From Paraglaciecola psychrophila 170 (lineage in GTDB: Bacteria > Pseudomonadota > Gammaproteobacteria > Enterobacterales > Alteromonadaceae), in the NCBI RefSeq assembly GCF_000347635.1, contig NC_020514.1:4588001-4652000 (forward strand): a stretch of 64,000 nucleotides of DNA, given 5' to 3'. Positions 38,197-48,053 of this stretch are shown here, in pieces (within the stretch, counting starts at the first letter, position 1; each line of letters opens with the position of its first letter). Below the pieces are notes generated by a model. It saw only the letters and a program-made list of their open reading frames with translations. It did no database searches and was not told where the DNA came from. A program made the translations under genes and the position numbers.

Positions 38197-40395
38197 CTAC
38201 ATCGACATAGGTTTAAACGGCAAATCTCGATAACGTTTACCCGAGGCTGCAAATACGGCATTTGCTAATGCCGGCGCAAATGGGCCTAAGCCAGGTTCAC
38301 CTAAACCAGTTGGTTTAAAGTCATTTTCGGTGAAGTGCACATTAACCTGAGGCATTTCGTTGATTCGCACTACGGGGTAATTATGGTAGTTTGAGTTAAC
38401 CACAGCGCCATCTCTAAATACCACTTCAGTCCGCAATGACAACGACATGCCCATCACTATAGCACCTTCCATTTGTGCTCTAGCACTGTCAAGGTTTAAC
38501 ACTTGACCACAATCGACTACTGCGTCCACTTCAAGCACTTTGATGTCGTCGCCATTAACTTCGACTCGAACAGCCATAGCAACGTAGCTGTTAAAGCTAA
38601 AGTGCACCGCGATACCGAGTCCTTGATTACTCGGTAACTTGTCTCGGTTAGCCCAGTTAGACATTTTGGCAGCCATTGCAAGGGCACCTTTTGAGCGTGC
38701 GATTTGTTCAGCTTGTTCAGCGTTTTTGTTGTTGTCGTAAATGCTGTTTAATAAGCTAACCGTATCTTGTTTAGTTTTGTGAGCTAATTCATCGGCCGCA
38801 CTGCCAAAAGCAAAGCCATAAAAAATGGCGTAAACAGCGCGGTACCAACCGATACGCGTATGCGCAATGGCTTCACCTGATTCGCTGCGATAATTTGCTA
38901 TCCCAAAGGGATGGTCATCAATATCGCTCAATGCACTTGCCGGTGCTCTGTCAAGGGATGGGTCGAACAATGAAGCAATAGCGGGGAAAGCGGCACGGTG
39001 CAACCACCCAGTAACATTACCGTCTTTGTCCACTGCAGCTTCAATGTGCTGAGCGTTAATCGAGTGGTAATAACCGGTACGCATATCTTCTTCACGAGAC
39101 CAAATAAGTTGCACCGGCGCATTCACGGCCTGGGACAACACTGCGGCTTCGTGCACGTAATCACACTTGAACTTACGCCCAAACGCACCACCAGCCATAG
39201 TCACATTGACGTAGATATCTTTTGGGTCGCGCTCTAGGTATTGCGCTAATACTTTTTGAATATCGCCGGGGCTTTGTGTGGCTGCCCATACTTCACAGCT
39301 ATCTTTTTGGACCCACACCACGGAAGCATTGGGCTCCATGGGTGCGTGAGACAAATGCCCGCCTGTGTAAGTGGCTTTCATCACATGCTCGGCTTCTGCA
39401 AAGGCTTTAGTAATATCACCGCGCTCGGCTGCAAGCTGTGCTGGGCTTTCAACATTTTTGACTAGCTGCGCTTTATACGCCTTAGAGTCGTAACTTTTAT
39501 GCTCACCTAAATCCCATTCAATATTCAGTTTTTTAAGGGCTTGTTGAGCAGTCCAGGTGTTATCTGCCACAACGGCCACGCCGCCAAGCGATCCAAAAGG
39601 CACGTTAAACCTAGGGATTTCAATTATATCCAGCACACCTTTGACTGCCATGGCTGCAGTTTTATCGACACTTTTTAGCTTGCCACCCATCACTGGGCAG
39701 TGGGTCATGGCGGCATATTTTAACCCGGGCATTTTGGTGTCCACGCCATAGGTTAATTTACCTACTACGATGTCGCCTTGGTTGTGCCTAGCGATGTCTT
39801 TGCCTATATATTTAAAATCTTTCTTTTCTTTTAGGGTGACGCTATCTGGCACAGCTTCATTAGCGGCAAGGCTTGCCAAATCGCCATAGCTGAGTTTTTG
39901 TTGATTGTTGTTATTGATAACAAAGTGGTTTTCAGCCTTACATTCTGCAGCTGACACACCCCACACTTTTGCTGCAGCCGCCACTAACATAACTTTAGCT
40001 GCGGCGCCTGCTTCACGCATAGGAATATACATAACGCGAATACTGGCCGAACCACCTGTGGCCTGAGGACCATATTTTTCTTCGTTACCTTCACCTTGTT
40101 TAATGCTCACCCGCGTCCAATCGGCTTCAAGCTCGTCGGCTACTGCGGCAGGTAATGCAGTGCTGATACCTTGGCCCATTTCACAGCGGCCACAGTAGAT
40201 TAAGGTGTCGCCGTTGTCGGCTATATGGATAAAGGCATTAGGATTAAAGGGGCTGTCTTGGCCCATTTTAAAACCGGCGATTGTGGTTTGCGGTAAACTA
40301 ATACCCAACACTAAACCACCGGTTGCTAAACCTGATTGTTTAAGGAATTTACGACGACTTTGATTAGAAACGGTATTTTGGTTTGAAGTAGTCAT
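38197..40395 (-). CDS. Molybdenum hydroxylase large subunit (IorB/xanthine oxidase family), Tat-exported
   Basis: A 732-residue molybdopterin subunit from the ATG at 40395. It begins with a twin-arginine signal (SRRKFLKQSG, then a hydrophobic stretch). The molybdopterin-cytosine domains show in CGRCEMGQGISTALPAAVAD, TMAGGAFGRKFKCDYVHEAA and the active-site region TGLGEPGLGPFAPALANAVF (Glu of GLGEPG). The type is isoquinoline 1-oxidoreductase/aldehyde dehydrogenase with a separate small subunit. It starts one base after the small-subunit stop (TAATATG), so both are coupled. The substrate is probably an aldehyde or N-heterocycle; a cytochrome c partner is not present here. Confidence 0.93.
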   Translation of the reverse strand: MTTSNQNTVSNQSRRKFLKQSGLATGGLVLGISLPQTTIAGFKMGQDSPFNPNAFIHIADNGDTLIYCGRCEMGQGISTALPAAVADELEADWTRVSIKQGEGNEEKYGPQATGGSASIRVMYIPMREAGAAAKVMLVAAAAKVWGVSAAECKAENHFVINNNNQQKLSYGDLASLAANEAVPDSVTLKEKKDFKYIGKDIARHNQGDIVVGKLTYGVDTKMPGLKYAAMTHCPVMGGKLKSVDKTAAMAVKGVLDIIEIPRFNVPFGSLGGVAVVADNTWTAQQALKKLNIEWDLGEHKSYDSKAYKAQLVKNVESPAQLAAERGDITKAFAEAEHVMKATYTGGHLSHAPMEPNASVVWVQKDSCEVWAATQSPGDIQKVLAQYLERDPKDIYVNVTMAGGAFGRKFKCDYVHEAAVLSQAVNAPVQLIWSREEDMRTGYYHSINAQHIEAAVDKDGNVTGWLHRAAFPAIASLFDPSLDRAPASALSDIDDHPFGIANYRSESGEAIAHTRIGWYRAVYAIFYGFAFGSAADELAHKTKQDTVSLLNSIYDNNKNAEQAEQIARSKGALAMAAKMSNWANRDKLPSNQGLGIAVHFSFNSYVAMAVRVEVNGDDIKVLEVDAVVDCGQVLNLDSARAQMEGAIVMGMSLSLRTEVVFRDGAVVNSNYHNYPVVRINEMPQVNVHFTENDFKPTGLGEPGLGPFAPALANAVFAASGKRYRDLPFKPMSM

Positions 40396-40396
40396 A

Positions 40397-40867
40397 TTAA
40401 GCTTCCTTATACATTTCTTCAGCTGCATCAGAAACCGCTTGTTTGATACGTTGGTACGTACCACAACGGCAGATATTACCTTGCATAGCATTGTCGATAT
40501 CGTCGCTACTAGGGGTTTTATTGGTGGCTAAAAAGCTGGCCGCATTCATAATTTGACCCGCCTGACAATAACCACATTGTGGCACCTTGTTGGCCAACCA
40601 TGCTTTTTGCAGCGGATGGTCACCATTTTCCGACAAACCTTCTATCGTAGTGATAGTTTTACCTGCCACGGCCGAAACGGGCATCACACATGAACGGGTT
40701 GCCTGCCCATCGATATGAACAGTGCAGGCACCACAAACACCCATTCCACAACCATATTTGGTGCCTGTTAGCTCGAGTTTATCCCTCAAAAACCACAACA
40801 AGGGCATGTCACCCTCGACATCGATAGGATAACTTTTATCGTTAATTTTAACACTTTGACTCATCAC
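40397..40867 (-). CDS. Molybdenum hydroxylase 2Fe-2S small subunit
   Basis: A 156-residue iron-sulfur protein. The plant-type cluster motif is [20 protein letters not shown] followed by RSCVMPV; the second cluster has [12 protein letters not shown] and [12 protein letters not shown]. It carries electrons from the molybdenum site of the large subunit. It has no signal of its own and probably travels with the Tat-exported partner. First gene of the pair; AGCGGAGAGCG precedes the ATG. Confidence 0.95.
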   Translation of the reverse strand: MMSQSVKINDKSYPIDVEGDMPLLWFLRDKLELTGTKYGCGMGVCGACTVHIDGQATRSCVMPVSAVAGKTITTIEGLSENGDHPLQKAWLANKVPQCGYCQAGQIMNAASFLATNKTPSSDDIDNAMQGNICRCGTYQRIKQAVSDAAEEMYKEA

Positions 40868-40952
40868 GCTCTCCGCTTAACTTGTTTATAGGCCGAATCG
40901 ATGTTCTGAAGCTGCCCGATTATTTTTTCCACACTGCTATATACTTATGGGT

Positions 40953-41370
40953 TTAATTTTGAACAGCCGGCGTTGAATATTTAGGTGCTGTTACTTGTTT
41001 AGTTTTAATCTGTTGCAGCTGTTTTATCAATTCTTTCACCCCTCTAAGCAATTGTGGATCATCACCTTTTGCCAAAGATTAGCGACTTGGTATACCTCAA
41101 TATCTGGGGCAACACCGATATTCTCGACTACTCGTTCGATGTTAAGTGGGTCAAAAACCGCATTATCTGTTGCAGTGAGGGCTCAGCCGTCTACTGGTGC
41201 GTAATGCACTGATGATTTTACCAGACCACCCCATGTAAGAGCGTCAATTAGCTTGCTGACTTTTTGTCGACGAAACGCCCATGGAAAATAATCACCACCG
41301 GAGCATGCCATTTCATTAATCATTAACACTTTTGGCTATTTGATCCCAGCAGGCAATATTAGGAAGTTCG
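40953..41370 (-). pseudogene. Tricorn-like S41 peptidase, C-terminal relic
   Basis: The minus strand reads VLMINEMACSGGDYFPWAFR (nucleophile segment of S41/tricorn, normally MAGSGGD), then KLIDALTWGGLV, ENIGVAPDIEVYQVANLW and, after a frameshift, DDPQLLRGVKELIKQLQQ to a natural stop at 40953-40955. A TGA splits DG-ALTATDNAV. The preceding 900 residues of such an enzyme are absent, so it is the tail of a lost gene. It lies next to the molybdenum hydroxylase pair. Confidence 0.8.
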
Positions 41371-41513
41371 AGCATGATAACCTGACTAGAATGGCGTTAC
41401 TCTCACCTTATACAGATGCCAATAAACTAGCAATGCAGCCAAGTCTAAACTGGAGGATCCCAGCTTAGATTTACTGTTTCAAAATATTTATTAAGCGGCA
41501 AACTAAGGAGGCG

Positions 41514-41813
41514 TTATTTTTGCGCCGCTTGTCGCGCCTCAAACGCAGCCATTTGTTCTGGTGTAGCGGCTAACTGATGGTTGCCCTTCCATTCACTGTA
41601 TGGCATGCCATATACAGCTTCACGTGCTTGATCGTAATCTATCTCAATACCTTGATCTTTAGCACCCGCCATATACCACTTTGATAAACAATTACGGCAA
41701 AAGTCTGCAAGGATCATCAAGTCAATATTTTGCACATCTTTGTTCGCATCTAGATGTTTGAGTAATTCTCTAAAAGCGGAAGCTTCGGTGGCGAGTTTTT
41801 GTTGTGGGTTCAT
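41514..41813 (-). CDS. DUF1244 protein
   Basis: A 99-residue protein with the DUF1244 signature: LMILADFCRNCLSKWYMAG, then YDQAREAVYGMPYSEWKGNH. The paired cysteines in CRNC suggest a metal or redox site, but no function is established. The last 15 residues are a short Ala/Gln-rich helix. It is 32 bases downstream of the GST-like gene on the same strand and probably co-transcribed. Confidence 0.92.
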   Translation of the reverse strand: MNPQQKLATEASAFRELLKHLDANKDVQNIDLMILADFCRNCLSKWYMAGAKDQGIEIDYDQAREAVYGMPYSEWKGNHQLAATPEQMAAFEARQAAQK

Positions 41814-41845
41814 GTAAAGCCTATTTCTGTTGGTGTGTGATTAAA

Positions 41846-42433
41846 TCACTTTCGTGGATTTGTCGCAGTCACTTCAATACGTTGAGCATTGTCATCATGG
41901 AAAGCCAATAAATCGGTTAAACCCTGCATATTATGTAAATTTCTAAACTCTATCCAATCAATTAAGCAGTAAAGGCATACTGCAGGGTAGTTCCAACTAG
42001 TAAACTGTCGTTTTGCCACCATATCATTTAAGTGCACCAATACCGCATTCACACGCTCTTTTTGCAGCTTAAAATATAGTTTGTCTTCGTCAGGCTGAAT
42101 ATCAGAGTTAGATAGGATAAACATTTGCACCAAAGAATCGTTAGCTGAGTCTATGAGAGTCAGTTGGTTCTCTTGCTCCCAACTCAGTAAAGGATCATCA
42201 AATTTATCGGTTAAATAACGATAGATGATCCTCGAATCAAAAATGATCTGCGAATTTTTATCAGAACTATCCTCTAACATGGGTATTTTCATAGCAGGAT
42301 TTTTGGCCGCAAGGATCTGCCTGTCTTGTTCTGCAAAGATCTGCAAATTGACAAATTCATGTTCAGTATTTGCCAACCATATACGTAAACGGCGTACATA
42401 GGGGGAAGTAGTAGAACCGTATAATTTCAACAT
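41846..42433 (-). CDS. Glutathione S-transferase-like protein
   Basis: A 195-residue protein with a thioredoxin-fold N-terminal domain: MLKLYGSTTSPYVRRLRIWL, the cis-proline NPAMKIPML and the glutathione-gamma-glutamyl site region FDSRIIYRYLTDKF. The rest is a helical C-terminal domain. The SPYVRR motif puts Ser near the usual catalytic position. Probable cytosolic glutathione-binding role; the substrate is unknown. Confidence 0.85.
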   Translation of the reverse strand: MLKLYGSTTSPYVRRLRIWLANTEHEFVNLQIFAEQDRQILAAKNPAMKIPMLEDSSDKNSQIIFDSRIIYRYLTDKFDDPLLSWEQENQLTLIDSANDSLVQMFILSNSDIQPDEDKLYFKLQKERVNAVLVHLNDMVAKRQFTSWNYPAVCLYCLIDWIEFRNLHNMQGLTDLLAFHDDNAQRIEVTATNPRK

Positions 42434-42970
42434 TAAATACTCCAGAATGAACTATATCGAACGATGGTTTAGATACTAAAGTGAACTGTACTATGCAGCA
42501 AATATAATCGTTTTTTAACTACATTTAGTAACTCTTTTTCACAACACTAGGAGGCGCTCTACTTTGTAGGGGCATTAATTCACCGACTTCGCCATTTTTT
42601 GTATTCAGGTGACTAAGTGACGTTTGGATCAGCAAGAGATGTATAAATCGGCTTTCCTGTAGATTTATCGATACTCGCTATAACCTAACCCCACCGCCCC
42701 CTTGCTCACAAGTTTCCATTTCCATCCCCAAAACACGCCAAATTTTTGTGCTTGAGTCATCGACTGGTGCTGCTGTGCCCATGCTTTTTCCTGCCCTGTC
42801 TACAATGTTTATTTAGCCTTATTTCGGTTTGCTGGTGTTATTGTCACGCGCTGCCGACTGTTTGGTGGAGGTCACACCACGCAAACACCATGAAATCGTT
42901 TTTTTGAATGAATTTGTTAACCAGTTAGTTTAATTCAATCACTTACGTTTCTTGCTAGAAAAACTGCTGA
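42434..42970. other. Intergenic stretch between GST and gluconokinase genes
   Basis: About 540 bases without a supported gene. A few short frames of plausible composition on the minus strand (around 42700-42850) lack starts and family features. No clear structured element was seen. Confidence 0.4.
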
Positions 42971-43519
42971 TTAGTGAATAAAGTTAATCGACTTTAGCAA
43001 TGAACTATCAACAGACTCTACGGCACTTAAGGTAAGTAATTTAATGTTTTCATTAGGGCTTTTGAAAGCGCTTTTAACGTTATTTATATTAATAGGCTCC
43101 ATCGATGAGATTTGACTACTTAACAATTGTGGTGACATAAAATGTCCCTCCCTAACTGTCATACGCTGCGCAATTAATGTTTGATCCGCCTCAAGTAAAA
43201 TTCCCAAGGAGCAATTGTACGAGCCAAAAATCAACTGCCTGTGTTGTTGTTTTAATCCAGAATACGCTAATACACAGCTTTTATTTTGCAATTCAAGTTG
43301 ATGTAGCTGACTGCAAATACGGTCTATCCAAGGATTTCTTTGCTCATCAGTTAAGGGGATCCCTGCTGACATTTGCTTAATAGCTTCTTCGCTATGAAAA
43401 GCGTCGGCATCTAAAAAAATAAAATCAAGATGATTAGCGATTGCTTGGCCTAGTGTTGTTTTACCGCATCCAGACACGCCCATGACAACCACCAACTTAG
43501 ATGATCGTTTATTTTCCAT
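42971..43519 (-). CDS. gntK: Gluconokinase
   Basis: From the ATG at 43519, 182 residues of a P-loop kinase that phosphorylates gluconate. Seen: VVVMGVSGCGKTTLGQAIA (Walker A), FLDADAFHSEEAIKQMSAG, IPLTDEQRNPWIDRIC and VREGHFMSPQLLSSQ. Two in-frame TTG codons upstream (43537) could also start it. It is divergent from the permease gene, and the space between carries operator-like sites. It is slightly longer at the C-terminus than GntK of E. coli. Confidence 0.93.
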   Translation of the reverse strand: MENKRSSKLVVVMGVSGCGKTTLGQAIANHLDFIFLDADAFHSEEAIKQMSAGIPLTDEQRNPWIDRICSQLHQLELQNKSCVLAYSGLKQQHRQLIFGSYNCSLGILLEADQTLIAQRMTVREGHFMSPQLLSSQISSMEPININNVKSAFKSPNENIKLLTLSAVESVDSSLLKSINFIH

Positions 43520-43557
43520 CTCAATATTTGACAACAAAATTCACCCTCGCTTGTATA

Positions 43558-43572
43558 TGATTGCGCAACCAT
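43558..43572. promoter_or_regulatory. Operator-like site 1 (TTGCGCAA core) near gntK
   Basis: TGATTGCGCAACCAT carries the palindrome TTGCGCAA 21 bases upstream of the first possible gntK start. The same core recurs at 43697-43713. A LacI-type regulator with central CG, as for GntR, fits. Inferred, not shown. Confidence 0.6.
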
Positions 43573-43665
43573 AAATATCATTTTAATAATGTAACCACTA
43601 CAATTTACACTACAGCTAATAACTATAACACTTCAATAATAATAACAATCAACTTACATGGTAAT

Positions 43666-43680
43666 GATGGTTGCAACATC
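43666..43680. promoter_or_regulatory. Operator-like site 2 (imperfect) in the gntK-permease gap
   Basis: GATGGTTGCAACATC is a near-palindrome that shares ATGGTTGC with site 3 but lacks the central CG step. It lies 17 bases from site 3. Confidence 0.45.
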
Positions 43681-43696
43681 TCATATTCTTACATAG

Positions 43697-43713
43697 AATG
43701 GTTGCGCAAACAA
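43697..43713. promoter_or_regulatory. Operator-like site 3 (TTGCGCAA core) upstream of the permease
   Basis: AATGGTTGCGCAAACAA shows the same TTGCGCAA core and the ATGGTTGCGCAA half as the reverse of site 1, 125 bases before the permease ATG. The gap spans 43538-43837 and carries both divergent promoters. Confidence 0.6.
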
Positions 43714-43837
43714 TTGAGGTTGTAAATAATAAAAACGATAGCGGCAATCAGCGATGTCAGGCTAATTTATAAACGATTGTTAATTGAAAAAATCGAATGT
43801 GAACGACGTTTTTATACATGTCTCTACAAGGGAATTT

Positions 43838-45214
43838 ATGCAAGATATTATAAACACCGCAAGTCCATTTTTTTTACTCTGTGTCGCCGCACTGTCTATT
43901 ATTGCACTACTATTATTGATCATAAAATTACGCGTTAACGCATTTGTCGCACTTATCTTGGTAAGTTTCTGCACCGCTGTGATTGCCGGTATTCCAAGTG
44001 AAGCAGTTGTGCCAACATTAATGAATGGTTTTGGCGGTACGCTTGCCTCTGTCGCCTTGTTGGTTGGACTGGGTGCGATGATCGGGAAACTGTTAGAAAT
44101 CTCTGGCGGTGCTCAGGTACTAGCAGATAAATTAATCGGGACATTTGGTGCAAATAAAGCCCCCCTCGCCCTAGGCATAGCCTCATTGATATTTGGATTC
44201 CCGATATTTTTCGATGCCGGTTTAATTGTGATGATGCCAATAATTTTCAGTGTAGCTAAACGTTTCGGAGGGTCTTTACTCATTTATGCACTACCCGCTG
44301 CCGGTGCATTTGCGGTAATGCATGCTTTTGTACCGCCTCACCCTGGGCCTGTTGCCGCTGCAGGTTTTCTGGGCGCGGATATTGGTCTTTTATTGTTAGT
44401 GGGATTACTGGTTGCTGCGCCAACATGGTATCTGGGCTCCTATTTGTTTGGCGTATATGCCGGCAAAAAATTCAATATTCCACTCATGAGTCTACTTTCT
44501 TCCCAAGAGCCGAAGCCACAACCTGACAAACTTCCTAGGTTTGCCACCGTCATGTCATTATTGCTGTTACCCATGTTACTTATTTTCCTAGATACGGGCC
44601 TCAACACCCTGACTGCCGCTGGCATCATAGATGGCTCCTCCCCCCTCACAAAGGTTTTGCGAATGATTGGTAAAACCCCCATCGCATTACTTATAACCTT
44701 GTTAGTTTGTTTGATTGTTTTTGCAAAAGACTACGGGATGAAAGAATTAGATAGACTATGCAGTGAATCCCTTGCACCAATATGTGGTGTTATCTTAATT
44801 ACCGGTGCCGGAGGAATGTATGGTGGGGTATTACGTTCTAGCGGAATTGGTGATGCGCTAGCCGGATTGCTCACAGACACAGGCATGCCGGTTATTGTAG
44901 CTGCGTTTGTCATTGCTACTTGTCTTAGAGTTGCCCAAGGATCAGCGACTGTCGCACTCACCACCACAGCAGCACTCATATCCCCTATGGTGTTAGCAAC
45001 AGTTGACCTGTCGGCACTCTATCTTTGCTTTATTGTTATTGCAATAGCGGGTGGTGCAACTGTTTTGTCCCATTTCAACGATTCTGGTTTTTGGCTGGTG
45101 AGTCGATTACTCGGTATGGACGAAAAAACCACGTTAAGAACATGGACAGTAATGGAAACATTATTGGGGACTATCGCATTTTTAATTGTGTGGGTGCTAA
45201 GTTTGGTCTTTTAA
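43838..45214 (+). CDS. Gluconate permease, GntP family
   Basis: A 458-residue inner-membrane H+ symporter with about 12-14 membrane segments. Typical GntP features are IAGIPSEAVVPTLMNGFGGT, GLGAMIGKLLEISGGAQVLA, FPIFFDAGLIVMMPI, AFVPPHPGPVAAAGFLGADI and GSATVALTTTAALISPM. The start is the ATG at 43838 with AAGGGA in front; the frame to 43784 is not needed. It is grouped with gntK (divergent) and a LacI-type regulator downstream, so gluconate is the probable substrate. Confidence 0.95.
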   Translation: MQDIINTASPFFLLCVAALSIIALLLLIIKLRVNAFVALILVSFCTAVIAGIPSEAVVPTLMNGFGGTLASVALLVGLGAMIGKLLEISGGAQVLADKLIGTFGANKAPLALGIASLIFGFPIFFDAGLIVMMPIIFSVAKRFGGSLLIYALPAAGAFAVMHAFVPPHPGPVAAAGFLGADIGLLLLVGLLVAAPTWYLGSYLFGVYAGKKFNIPLMSLLSSQEPKPQPDKLPRFATVMSLLLLPMLLIFLDTGLNTLTAAGIIDGSSPLTKVLRMIGKTPIALLITLLVCLIVFAKDYGMKELDRLCSESLAPICGVILITGAGGMYGGVLRSSGIGDALAGLLTDTGMPVIVAAFVIATCLRVAQGSATVALTTTAALISPMVLATVDLSALYLCFIVIAIAGGATVLSHFNDSGFWLVSRLLGMDEKTTLRTWTVMETLLGTIAFLIVWVLSLVF

Positions 45215-45237
45215 TACTGCACACCAAAAATGTTGCC

Positions 45238-45251
45238 ATACCAATTGGTAT
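45238..45251. promoter_or_regulatory. 14-bp palindrome upstream of the regulator gene
   Basis: ATACCAATTGGTAT is a perfect palindrome 42 bases before the regulator ATG. It might be an autoregulation site. The same word is common between genes in related marine bacteria, so it may mean little. Confidence 0.3.
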
Positions 45252-45293
45252 CAGTGCCACTAATATATCGATTTCAAAAATCTAAGGTCTTAT

Positions 45294-46337
45294 ATGTCTC
45301 GTTTTATGGCTAAATCACGCAGTGCTAACAGAGTAACGTTAAAGGACGTTGCGAAAAAAGCGGGCGTGAGCGCCATTACGGTTTCTAGAGTAGTAAATGA
45401 CTATGCGGGTGTACGTGAAAATATTCGTGAAAAAGTAGAGGCTGCAATTAGTGAACTTGGTTACATATCTAACCGCTCAGCGAGTATTTTAGCTTCATCT
45501 CGTTCAAAACTCATTGGTGTGTTAATTCCATCATTATCTAATGTGGTATTTAACAATGTTTTACGTGGAATTTACGACATTACAGGCCCTGCTAATTATC
45601 AAGTGTTATTAGCTGATACCCATTATTCACCGATAGAAGAAGAACGATCAATTCGTACTTTACTTGGTCAATCTCCTGAGGGTTTAATTGTTACCGGTGG
45701 CGAACAAACCAATGCTGCCAAAGCCATGCTTAAAGCGTCAGGTATACCCGTGGTGCAAATTATGGATAAAGTCGAGTCGCCAATAGACATCAACGTTGGT
45801 TTTTCTCACTTTGAAGCTGGCGCAGCCGTAGCTCAATCGTTATTGACAAAGTCATATTTAAAAATTGGTTTTATTGGCGCTAGAATGGATCCCAGAACCT
45901 GTAGCCGACTAGCCGGTTTTAAGTCGGTACTTACTGCTGCTAACTGTTTGGATTCAAAACTAATTATCACTAACCCACACCCCTCTTCAGTTGCCATGGG
46001 GGCAACGTTATTTAGGGAATTAATGGCGGTGACAGAAGGTGATTGTGATGCTGTTTTTTGTTGTAACGATGACTTAGCCTTAGGTGCATTACATGAATGT
46101 AAAAAAATGCATCTTGACGTACCAAATAAATTTGGCGTATTTGGCTTTAATGACATTGAAATGGCAGCATACGCTGAACCAGCATTATCCAGTGTTAGTG
46201 TTAACCGATACCAAATGGGTCGCCGTGCAATGGAACTGATATTTGAACGTTTAAATAATCTAGAAGTAAGTTCCAATATTCAACCAAGCTATATTAATAC
46301 AGGGTTTGAGCTACTGATGCGTAAGTCGACACGGTAA
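45294..46337 (+). CDS. gntR: LacI-family regulator of gluconate use (GntR-like)
   Basis: A 347-residue repressor. The N-terminal HTH is VTLKDVAKKAGVSAITVSRV with hinge helix NRSASILASSRS, followed by the periplasmic-binding-like domain: IGVLIPSLSNVVFNNVLRGI, PEGLIVTGGEQ, IGFIGARMDPRTCSRLAGF and FGVFGFNDIEMAAYAEPALS. The context (gntK, GntP, gluconolactonase relic) and similarity to the GntR/IdnR branch suggest gluconate or 6-phosphogluconate as inducer. AAGG precedes the ATG at good spacing. Probable targets are the TTGCGCAA sites at 43558-43713. Confidence 0.9.
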   Translation: MSRFMAKSRSANRVTLKDVAKKAGVSAITVSRVVNDYAGVRENIREKVEAAISELGYISNRSASILASSRSKLIGVLIPSLSNVVFNNVLRGIYDITGPANYQVLLADTHYSPIEEERSIRTLLGQSPEGLIVTGGEQTNAAKAMLKASGIPVVQIMDKVESPIDINVGFSHFEAGAAVAQSLLTKSYLKIGFIGARMDPRTCSRLAGFKSVLTAANCLDSKLIITNPHPSSVAMGATLFRELMAVTEGDCDAVFCCNDDLALGALHECKKMHLDVPNKFGVFGFNDIEMAAYAEPALSSVSVNRYQMGRRAMELIFERLNNLEVSSNIQPSYINTGFELLMRKSTR

Positions 46338-46363
46338 TTAGATAGTTCAATAGTAATAAAAAC

Positions 46364-47560
46364 ATGACAAAAAAATACTCAGTAAGCCCAACAAACTCAT
46401 ATTTATTGCCGCTATATGCAGTAGTTTACTCGTTGCTTCGTGCACTAATAACACCACGATTACAGCGACAGATAGTAAAATCTCAATCGCTACCACTGCA
46501 TTAAATGCCATTGCAAATGCCAACGCACTGCACTGTCCTGCTGGTTCTAAAGATATACAACTGGATTTAAGCAATATAAAACTAACTCGCGAACAAAACA
46601 TTCCATTAATGTACCAAGGGTATAACAATATTGAAGGTCCTGTTTGGCATGACGAAGCTTTGTTTTCAAATATGGGTTCGCATCAGCCAGATTAAAACGG
46701 CTTTGAATTAAGTCACCAAACCACAATTTGGCGATGGATGCCTGGCAGTAAACCAAAAGTTTGGCTGAAAGACAACGTTGCAGGCACTAATGGTTTAGCA
46801 TTAGACACTAAGGGCAATTTAGTGGCAACACGCCAGCTTGATGGTTCACTTGTGACGATTGATTGGATAACTCAACAAATCACTCCTATTGTAAGTGCTT
46901 ACCAAAATAAACGCTTTAACTCTCCAAATGACTTAGCCATTAGTTACAACGATACTATTTACTTTACTGATCCAAATTGGAATACGCCATCGAATATTAA
47001 TATTGCAGATACTCAAGGTGGAGGTCAACCTGGGTCCAATAAATCAGGACAACGAATTTACCGTGTGACCAGCAGTGGTAAAGTAAATGCAACCAAGGTT
47101 ACAAAGCTGATAACTGCTCTGCGTGATAAGCCAAATGGCATTATATTATCATTAGACCAACAGCAATTTATTGTTGGTGGCTTAAGGGTTATGGGCGTTT
47201 AATTTAAACTCGGGTGCAGTGAGTAACCCTCAGCAATTACTTAACACACCAATTGATGGATTAGGTAAAGACTGCAGTGGTAATATTTATTTTACCACTA
47301 CCCGAGAAATGCCAGAAAGAAAAGATGGTCAAGTTGTTGTCATACTAAACACACAGCATATTGAGGTAGGCGCATTGAAAGTCCCGGGGATCCATATTGT
47401 CACCAATATTGCTTTCGGTGGCCTTGATAGAAAAACATTATTTGTAACAGGGCTATCCGAACCATTGGATGGAAATAAACGTCGTCAGTGCGGAAATGAA
47501 ACTTGTTTAAATGCGGGGATTTACACCACAAAGCTAAATGTAAACGGCTTTCCATTTTAA
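46364..47560 (+). pseudogene. SMP-30/gluconolactonase-family lipoprotein, broken
   Basis: With one A added to the A7 run at 46369-46375 the ATG at 46364 opens a lipoprotein signal with lipobox LLVASC and then IEGPVWHDEALFSNMG. A TAA follows near 46693, then WLKDNVAGTNGLALDTKGNL, RFNSPNDLAISYNDTIYFTD and, after another frameshift near 47195, DGLGKDCSGNIYFTTTRE. The propeller enzyme would hydrolyse gluconolactone or related lactones to gluconate, fitting the cluster. Three lesions of different kinds make true decay likely. Confidence 0.85.
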
Positions 47561-47759
47561 CTGCACAGAAATATAAAATAAGAATGACACCCATCTTAAA
47601 ATGGCAGCAAAAAAGGCGTTTTTTTTCTAAGCTTTAGATATTCAAACAACCAAGGACGGTCTGTTATTCCCCCACCTCATAAGAATGAAATCAGTTTAAT
47701 CAATACCCCGTATTACGTGCCCGGAACTCGTCGTTATTTTTTGTGTGGTAAGGATTAAA

Positions 47760-48023
47760 TCAGCGGGCAGAGTTATGAGCATTGCTGGGGTTGGGTAGAA
47801 GAGCATTTACTGTTTTTATGCTCGGTATTTGCCATTGATATTGCGGCTTATGCTGTAATAAGTAATCAAAATACTCATTATAAAATTTGCTATTGCTGGG
47901 TCTGAAAGAATTGACAGTGAGGTTCAATTTGAAGGGTATAAGTGTCAATTGATTGCAACCGCATATCGTAGTGATAGTCGAATAACTTTCATGGTCAATT
48001 TTTTCTACTTTAGTAATCTGCAT
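47760..48023 (-). CDS. Hypothetical small frame (87 codons)
   Basis: An 87-codon frame without signal peptide or recognised domain (RPSNSKFYNEYFDYLLQHKP in the middle). It may be the distal part of a decayed small-protein cluster with the two frames upstream. I do not recognise it. Confidence 0.25.
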   Translation of the reverse strand: MQITKVEKIDHESYSTITTICGCNQLTLIPFKLNLTVNSFRPSNSKFYNEYFDYLLQHKPQYQWQIPSIKTVNALLPNPSNAHNSAR

Positions 48024-48053
48024 AGTAATTGACCACTCGTTTACATTAAACTA

